DNA of 64,000 nt from positions 434,001 to 498,000 of the forward strand of contig CBDCMR010000004.1 of assembly GCA_965219035.1 (NCBI GenBank), read 5' to 3'. Positions 59,227 to 64,000 of this stretch are shown piece by piece. A program made the position numbers and the translations under genes. Numbering within the stretch: position 1 is the first letter of the stretch; each line of letters opens with the position of its first letter. Under the pieces are notes generated by a model. It did no database searches, had not been told where the DNA came from, and saw nothing but the letters and a program-made list of their open reading frames with translations. Origin of the DNA: CBDCKN01 sp965219035. GTDB lineage: Bacteria > Gemmatimonadota > Gemmatimonadetes > Longimicrobiales > Gaopeijiaceae.

Positions 59227-60645
59227 TTAGTAGCCTCCGTCTTCCAGGGTGGCCCGACGCTGGACGCCGTCGGGCCCGTTATCCCAATCCTGCGCGCTCG
59301 AGATGTTGGGCATGTTCCAGTCGTGGCCATTCCAGCTCGGGAAGCCGTCCATCTTGAACGTGTATAGCCCGCTCACCATATCGCTGACGACGATCAGGCC
59401 ATCGGCGTTCCGAACGTCCACACCCCACGCGCCCAGGTTGACGTTACCGTGGCCGCGGGCCATGTGCGGTCCCGGATACGTGTCGTAGTAGGCGATGGTC
59501 CTGGGGTTGAACGGGTCGAACATGCTGAACACCTGTAGGCCATCTTCGTAGGCAGAGACGAACACGAAGGGCCAGCGCACTTCATGGTTGTGAGAGAGAT
59601 CCTGGTAATCCGCGGTCCAAGCGCTGATAGCCCGGCTGACCACAGGATTTCCGCCTTCGGACCAGACGTCCCGGAGGTCGAAGAGCCGCAGCGGCTGCCA
59701 CTGGCTCTCCACCTCGGCCACGGCGAAGAGACCGTCGGGGGACGGGGTGAAGGTATGACCGTGCGCGATCCCGGGAACGTTGGTGATGGACACCAGCAGC
59801 TCGGGGTTGGACGTGTCCGTGACGTCGAACACGAAGTATCCGCCCGTGCCGCCTGCCCACAGCCGATCCTGCTGCGTGGCCGGGTCGAAGCCGACGTAGT
59901 AGTCGTGCCAGCTGGCCCGTCCGCCGCGCAGGGCCCAGTACGGGGACTCGGGCACGGGCACCTGGCCCGTGAGCCCGTAGTCGGGATCCCCGTCCAGGAA
60001 CCGGCTCAGGTCGTAGATGTTGGCGTGGGGCCCGCCCGTCGTCGCGAAGAGCAGCGGGCGGCCGTCGAAGTGCTTGTACGTGAAGATGTTGTGGAACCCG
60101 CCCGGCGTCTCAGGAGCTCTGATCCTTCCCACTTCACGCACGGTCGACGGATCCGGTAGGCCGGTAACGTCAAAGACCACGGCTCCCAGGTCGTTGTCGG
60201 GGCCACCCGCCCCGAACTGCGTGGACTGGACGATGTAGTATCGCCCGTTGTGCTTGAAATACCTGCCGTCGAGAGCCCCTGAGCCTTGGTGGAGCTCGGC
60301 GTTCTCGATGCGCCACGAGTAGATCAGCTTGGGGTTCGCCGGGTCCTCGAGGCTGACGATGTCCATGCCCGACGGACTGAACCGCTTGGATACGTAGGCG
60401 TAAGGCCGATCCAACTCTTGCTCGACCTCGACATCCGCCACATGGAGGAAGCCACCGAGGGGGATGCTCCCCAGGTAATGGATGTTGGGGGTACCCCTCT
60501 CTCCCGGAGGGAGGGCATCACCCGGATTCCCGTAGTTGTAGGGATGGGGTGATTCCTGAGCCGGGGAGGAGGTCGGCAGTACCGAGGCGGCGACCCAGAG
60601 GGTGCCGAGAACAAGCAGAGCGTTGGACAAGGGTGACCGTGTCAT
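59227..60645 (-). CDS. Exported LVIVD-repeat (beta-propeller-like) protein
   Basis: 472 residues; ATG 60645 preceded by AAGGAG. Signal peptide ~1-29 (LLVLGTLWVAASVLPTSSPA). The body has repeated short LVIVD-like strands (MDIVSLEDPANPKLIYSW, YFVFDVTDTSNPELLVSI, LQVFSMFDPFNPRTIAYY, LIVVSDMVSGLYTFKMDG), a propeller-like fold seen in choice-of-anchor and selenium-binding-like proteins. His-rich strands (AHGHTF, LSHNHEVRW, ARGHGN) could bind metal. Convergent with the DUF3179 gene, 20 bases apart. Function unknown. Confidence 0.8.
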   Translation of the reverse strand: MTRSPLSNALLVLGTLWVAASVLPTSSPAQESPHPYNYGNPGDALPPGERGTPNIHYLGSIPLGGFLHVADVEVEQELDRPYAYVSKRFSPSGMDIVSLEDPANPKLIYSWRIENAELHQGSGALDGRYFKHNGRYYIVQSTQFGAGGPDNDLGAVVFDVTGLPDPSTVREVGRIRAPETPGGFHNIFTYKHFDGRPLLFATTGGPHANIYDLSRFLDGDPDYGLTGQVPVPESPYWALRGGRASWHDYYVGFDPATQQDRLWAGGTGGYFVFDVTDTSNPELLVSITNVPGIAHGHTFTPSPDGLFAVAEVESQWQPLRLFDLRDVWSEGGNPVVSRAISAWTADYQDLSHNHEVRWPFVFVSAYEDGLQVFSMFDPFNPRTIAYYDTYPGPHMARGHGNVNLGAWGVDVRNADGLIVVSDMVSGLYTFKMDGFPSWNGHDWNMPNISSAQDWDNGPDGVQRRATLEDGGY

Positions 60646-61094
60646 GAACTGCTTCTCCTTATTGTCCGGCTCCGATCCCGTGGTGCGGCATCAGGGCCAA
60701 CTCGGTCTGCCGCGGACGTGGGCGGGTGCACATGGCGGGCTTGTACATGCTTGTCCCCTCCCGGCGCGATCAAGCCGCGAGGACCTCAAACATAAGGCGC
60801 GGCTCTGCTCCCGTCTAACACGTCTTGAATGGGCATACCCTTAAACACTTTATAGATCGATTGTGTTGCTCCATGCACTCTCACCCGTTCTCCACTCCGA
60901 TGCGGCGGAGGGGGTGGCCGACGCCGGGCGCGGGGTCGGACGGAGTCATCCGAATCGCTGAAACCAACCGTGGAGCGACCTCGGGGAGGACAGCGGTGTA
61001 GGAGGGAGCCAATGTCGTGCCCCGCAGGCCAACACTCTGTTGTGACGTGTCCAAGTCACCAAGGAAGTATGCACCAGGAGACCCAAGAGTACCC
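60646..61094. other. Divergent intergenic region
   Basis: No gene supported. It separates the divergent LVIVD and cupredoxin genes, so it should hold promoters for both. TTGAAT (60825) and TATAGA (60851) are present but 20 bases apart, so I do not call a promoter. Confidence 0.4.
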
Positions 61095-61787
61095 ATGACC
61101 TCCACCCTGACTCGTCCCGGAGCGTTGGCGTTCACCGCGGGCCTGATCGCCCCACTCCTATGGCCGGCCCTAGGCCCCGGATCGGCAGTTGACCAGCCGG
61201 CCACAGGGATCGTTCAAGGACGCGTGATCTTCGAGACCATACCCGACGACGAGTTCTTCGAGATCTCGGACGCCGTGATCCATCTGTCCGGCGAAGGGCT
61301 GACGACGGAGACCCCGGCAACGGAACAGGCGCCAGAGCAACTTCTTCTGGATCAGATCGACTATACGTTCGTCCCAAGGGTGATGCCCGTCCTGGCGGGC
61401 GACGAGGTGTCGTTCCACAACAGTGACGACGAGCTCCACAACATCCGTACGTACGCCAAGGGGAGGCGCCGGAACCGCAACTTCAACCGCGGCCAGCGCC
61501 CCGGCTCGACGTTCTCCGGCGTTTTCGCGAGGCCCGACAGCATCCTGGTGATGTGTGACATCCACTCCCAGATGATCGCGCACATCCTGGTTCTGGAGAA
61601 CGGGTTCTTCACGAAAGCCAACGACGACGGCACCTATTCGATCACCGATGTCCCGCCGGGGCAGTACCAGCTGACCGCGTGGCACGAGTGGTTCGGGGAG
61701 GTCAAGACCACGGTCGAGGTCGGAGACGGGCAGACCGTCGAAGCCGAGGTCACCTTTTCGAGCACGTCCGAGGCGCCTCAACCGTAA
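61095..61787 (+). CDS. Periplasmic cupredoxin-like protein with carboxypeptidase-regulatory-like domain
   Basis: 230 residues from ATG 61095. Signal peptide ~1-36. Cupredoxin-like segment with SFHNSDDELHNIRTYAKG and VMCDIHSQMIAHILV: His, Cys, His and Met in the right order for a type 1 copper site. A beta-sandwich end follows (GTYSITDVPPGQYQLTAWHE). Such proteins (methylamine-utilization/plastocyanin-like) carry electrons in the periplasm. No strong ribosome site before the ATG. It precedes a paralogue and an oxidase gene. Confidence 0.8.
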   Translation: MTSTLTRPGALAFTAGLIAPLLWPALGPGSAVDQPATGIVQGRVIFETIPDDEFFEISDAVIHLSGEGLTTETPATEQAPEQLLLDQIDYTFVPRVMPVLAGDEVSFHNSDDELHNIRTYAKGRRRNRNFNRGQRPGSTFSGVFARPDSILVMCDIHSQMIAHILVLENGFFTKANDDGTYSITDVPPGQYQLTAWHEWFGEVKTTVEVGDGQTVEAEVTFSSTSEAPQP

Positions 61788-62009
61788 GTTCCACCCCGCC
61801 CCAACAGCCGGTCCATGCTCTAACCTCCAATCGGCTGAGATCGCCCGCACACGGTCGGGCGACACTGAACTGTTACCGCCTCCGCCACCCCCCACAATCG
61901 CCGCTGCCCGCCCTTGGCGAGCGCCTCGGGGGTTCTTGACCAGGGGCCAGCGTGCCGCAAATTGAACCTCCGTGTAACCCGTAGACGGCTGAGCCCACGG
62001 GAGGCTCTG

Positions 62010-62861
62010 ATGAGATTCTGGAACCAACCCCGCCGCGGCCGGTTTGGCCGCTCGGCGGTATGCATAGACAGCACTATTTACGCCTTGCTGGTCTGCGGAC
62101 TGGCGGCATGCGGTGGAGACGGCGGTAGCCGTGGGGGTGCCGAGCAGACTCCCGCCTCCGCGGAGCAGTTGGCGGTGCAGGCCTCGGGCAGCGGAGGCTC
62201 CGGCTACAGTGTGATCACCGTGGACGACGGAGGCTCGATCAGCGGCACGATCACCTTGTCCGGGACGGTCCCGGCGCCACGCACCATTGCCATCACCGAC
62301 GATGTGGAAGCCTGTGGAGAGTCCGTCGAGGTGCAGGATCTGGATGTGGGCGCCGGCGGAGTGTTGGCCAACGTCGTTGTGTCCTTGACGGACATCACCA
62401 GCGGGGCCTCCGTGGAGGTGTCCGCCTCACCTCCCACCTTGGACCAGAATCGTTGCAGGTTCGCGCCCCACGTCGTGCTCGTGGCCGTCGATGAGGTGCT
62501 CGAGATAGTGAACAGCGACGATGTCTCTCACAACGTCCACACCATGGCATTCGACAACCGCTCGTTCAACCGGACCCAACCCCCCGCGTTCGAGAAGGTC
62601 GAAGCGACCTTCAACATCGCCGAAAAGGTAGGAGTCAAGTGCGATATCCACGGTTGGATGAACGGCTGGATCGTGGTCATCGACCACCCATACCATGCCG
62701 TCACAGGCGGTGACGGGGGCTTCGTCATCGAAAACGTCCCCCCCGGCACGTACACGCTGGAGGTCTGGCATGAGGCCCTGGGGGCGACTACGCAGACAGT
62801 GACGATCGCGGCCGGCCAGACCAGCGACGCTAGTGTAGAGTTGACGCAGAGTTCCCAGTGA
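62010..62861 (+). CDS. Cupredoxin-like lipoprotein with carboxypeptidase-regulatory-like domain
   Basis: 283 residues; ATG 62010 with GGGAGG upstream. Lipoprotein signal ending LLVCGLAACGG. Copper-site candidates SDDVSHNVHTMAF and VGVKCDIHGWMNGWIVV (His, Cys, His, Met). C-terminal GFVIENVPPGTYTLEVWHEA domain as in the upstream paralogue. Its stop overlaps the start of the oxidase gene by four bases (GTGA), linking it to that enzyme, probably as electron donor or assembly partner. Confidence 0.82.
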   Translation: MRFWNQPRRGRFGRSAVCIDSTIYALLVCGLAACGGDGGSRGGAEQTPASAEQLAVQASGSGGSGYSVITVDDGGSISGTITLSGTVPAPRTIAITDDVEACGESVEVQDLDVGAGGVLANVVVSLTDITSGASVEVSASPPTLDQNRCRFAPHVVLVAVDEVLEIVNSDDVSHNVHTMAFDNRSFNRTQPPAFEKVEATFNIAEKVGVKCDIHGWMNGWIVVIDHPYHAVTGGDGGFVIENVPPGTYTLEVWHEALGATTQTVTIAAGQTSDASVELTQSSQ

Positions 62862-64000
62862 CCTTGAGGCTCCGCCGGTCCTCGTTCCTGGGAACGAGCA
62901 CGTTGGCGCGTCTAGCCCTGTCTCCGGGAGTCTTCGCCGGATTGCTCCTTCTCGTCCTCCTGCCCGAGGTCCTCTGGGCAGCCCAGGGGGAGGCGCCGGC
63001 GGCGCACAGCGGCGTCCGAACATTCTTCGGGCTGAGCCCCCGGGCCACCATCTGGGTGGTCGCCCAGCTCCACCTCTTGTTCGCGGCCTTCGTACTCGGG
63101 GTACCGATCTTCGCCGTCATCGTCGAGTTCATCGGTTGGTGTACCGGTGATCAGCGCTACGATCGCCTGGCCCGGGAATTCGTCAGACTTCTGACTGTCG
63201 CCTTCGCCACCACCGCGGCCCTCGGGGGGCTCCTCGCCTTTACCCTTTTCGGGCTGTATCCGACGTTCTCCAACCACTTCATCAGCATCTTCGCCCCGTC
63301 CCTCTACGTCTACGCGGTGTTCTTCTTCGTCGAGACAGGGATCCTCTACAGCTACTACTACTCGTGGGATCGCCTGGCGAATCGTAAAAGCCTCCACATC
63401 ACGCTAGGCGTTCTGCTCAACGTGGCGGGTACGATCCTCGTGTTTATCGGCAACGCGTGGGCCTCGTACATGATGAGCCCCGTCGGCGTGGATGAGACGG
63501 GAACGTTCGTCGGGACCACCATGGAGGCGGTCGCCAACCCACTGTGGATGCCCCTGAATATCCATCGCGTCCTGGGGAACGTGGCGTTCGGGGGGTTCGT
63601 GGTCGCCGCCTATGCCGCCGTGAAGTTCTTGGCCGCTCGTACCGAGGCGAGGCGGGCCCACTACGACTGGATGGGGTATGTGGGAAACTTCATCGGCCTG
63701 GCGGCGCTGATCCCGCTACCCTTCGCGGGGTACTACCTGGGTCGTGAGATCTACAGCGCCAGCGCGGTCATGGGGAATAACATGATGGGGGGAGCGTTCT
63801 CTTGGACGTTCATCCTCCAGGGCTTGCTCGTCGGCTTGCTGTTCATGATCGGCAACTACTACCTGTGGTCCGGGATGAACCGCATCCCTGGGGCCGAGCG
63901 GTATCAGAGGTTCGTCAAGTACTTCAATGTCATCCTGATCGTCTGCGTCGCTATCTGGCTCACGCCCCGGAACCTGCCGTTGAGCGCCGAGGAGCAGCTC
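62858..64000 (+). CDS. Cytochrome bd-like ubiquinol oxidase subunit I homologue (3' partial)
   Basis: 381 residues seen; the frame runs off the window. GTG 62858 overlaps the upstream stop. After an N-terminal signal/anchor (~18-43) come many membrane helices: WVVAQLHLLFAAFVLGVPIF with a His where CydA has its first heme ligand, REFVRLLTVAFATTAALGGL, FVETGILYSYYY, WMPLNIHRVLGNVAFGGFVV and MMGGAFSWTFILQGLLVGLL. This is the CydA fold without the usual GRQPW quinol loop, as in the bd-like oxidases known from Nitrospira and others. Substrate and heme content are not settled. Confidence 0.75.
   Translation, partial: MTLRLRRSSFLGTSTLARLALSPGVFAGLLLLVLLPEVLWAAQGEAPAAHSGVRTFFGLSPRATIWVVAQLHLLFAAFVLGVPIFAVIVEFIGWCTGDQRYDRLAREFVRLLTVAFATTAALGGLLAFTLFGLYPTFSNHFISIFAPSLYVYAVFFFVETGILYSYYYSWDRLANRKSLHITLGVLLNVAGTILVFIGNAWASYMMSPVGVDETGTFVGTTMEAVANPLWMPLNIHRVLGNVAFGGFVVAAYAAVKFLAARTEARRAHYDWMGYVGNFIGLAALIPLPFAGYYLGREIYSASAVMGNNMMGGAFSWTFILQGLLVGLLFMIGNYYLWSGMNRIPGAERYQRFVKYFNVILIVCVAIWLTPRNLPLSAEEQL

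Overview
The window is GC-rich bacterial DNA with dense, often overlapping genes. The gene content (a TonB-dependent receptor with a carboxypeptidase-regulatory N-terminus, a YIP1-like fragment, DUF3179, LVIVD-repeat and cupredoxin lipoproteins, a cytochrome bd-like oxidase) fits an aerobic diderm of the Gemmatimonadota type. That assignment is inference from family habits; no rRNA or intact marker is present.

Layout. 1-5.85 kb is chromosome-like: the tail of an ABC ATPase, a PAS sensor kinase, a mobB-mobA-fdhD molybdenum cofactor operon, a cyclase-family lipoprotein and a small membrane protein. At 5.96 kb lies the 3' half of a tRNA-Val, a typical integrase attachment scar. From there to about 49.3 kb the DNA is mostly accessory and heavily rearranged. 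It holds four copies of one 1568-bp IS3-family element (one cut to 777 bp), an IS110 fragment carrying a 5'-truncated group II intron, pieces of a conjugation apparatus (VirD4-like, TrbJ, TrbB, ArdC, a winged-helix plasmid protein), a frameshifted plasmid RepA beside a ribbon-helix-helix gene, and two tyrosine recombinases. Defence genes sit among these: a type II methyltransferase/endonuclease pair, a trypsin-like protease with a membrane partner, and McrBC next to an alpA-type regulator. A TonB-dependent receptor (12.2-14.9 kb) and a 9.3-kb gene for a secreted Calx-beta/cadherin/fibronectin repeat protein (39.0-48.3 kb, now split over three frames) lie in the same zone.

From 49.3 kb the DNA is again chromosome-like but scarred. 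A headless ABC-F gene is followed by a YeeE/YedE sulfur transporter pair, a CapA-like protein, an MBL-lamin-tail protein, an amidase broken by an IS481-type element, and a cytochrome c remnant. The end holds a periplasmic redox set: DUF3179, an LVIVD protein, two cupredoxin-like proteins and the start of a cytochrome bd-like oxidase that runs off the window.

The most unusual observations are: (i) a tyrosine recombinase gene bracketed by two inverted 14-6-14 dyad sites; (ii) a 29-nt perfect palindrome flanked by 8-bp direct repeats that interrupts the start of an alpA gene; (iii) a protease/membrane-protein gene pair in a defence neighbourhood; (iv) IS insertions whose removal on paper exactly restores two reading frames; (v) the repeat-protein gene rearranged by recombination between its own repeats.
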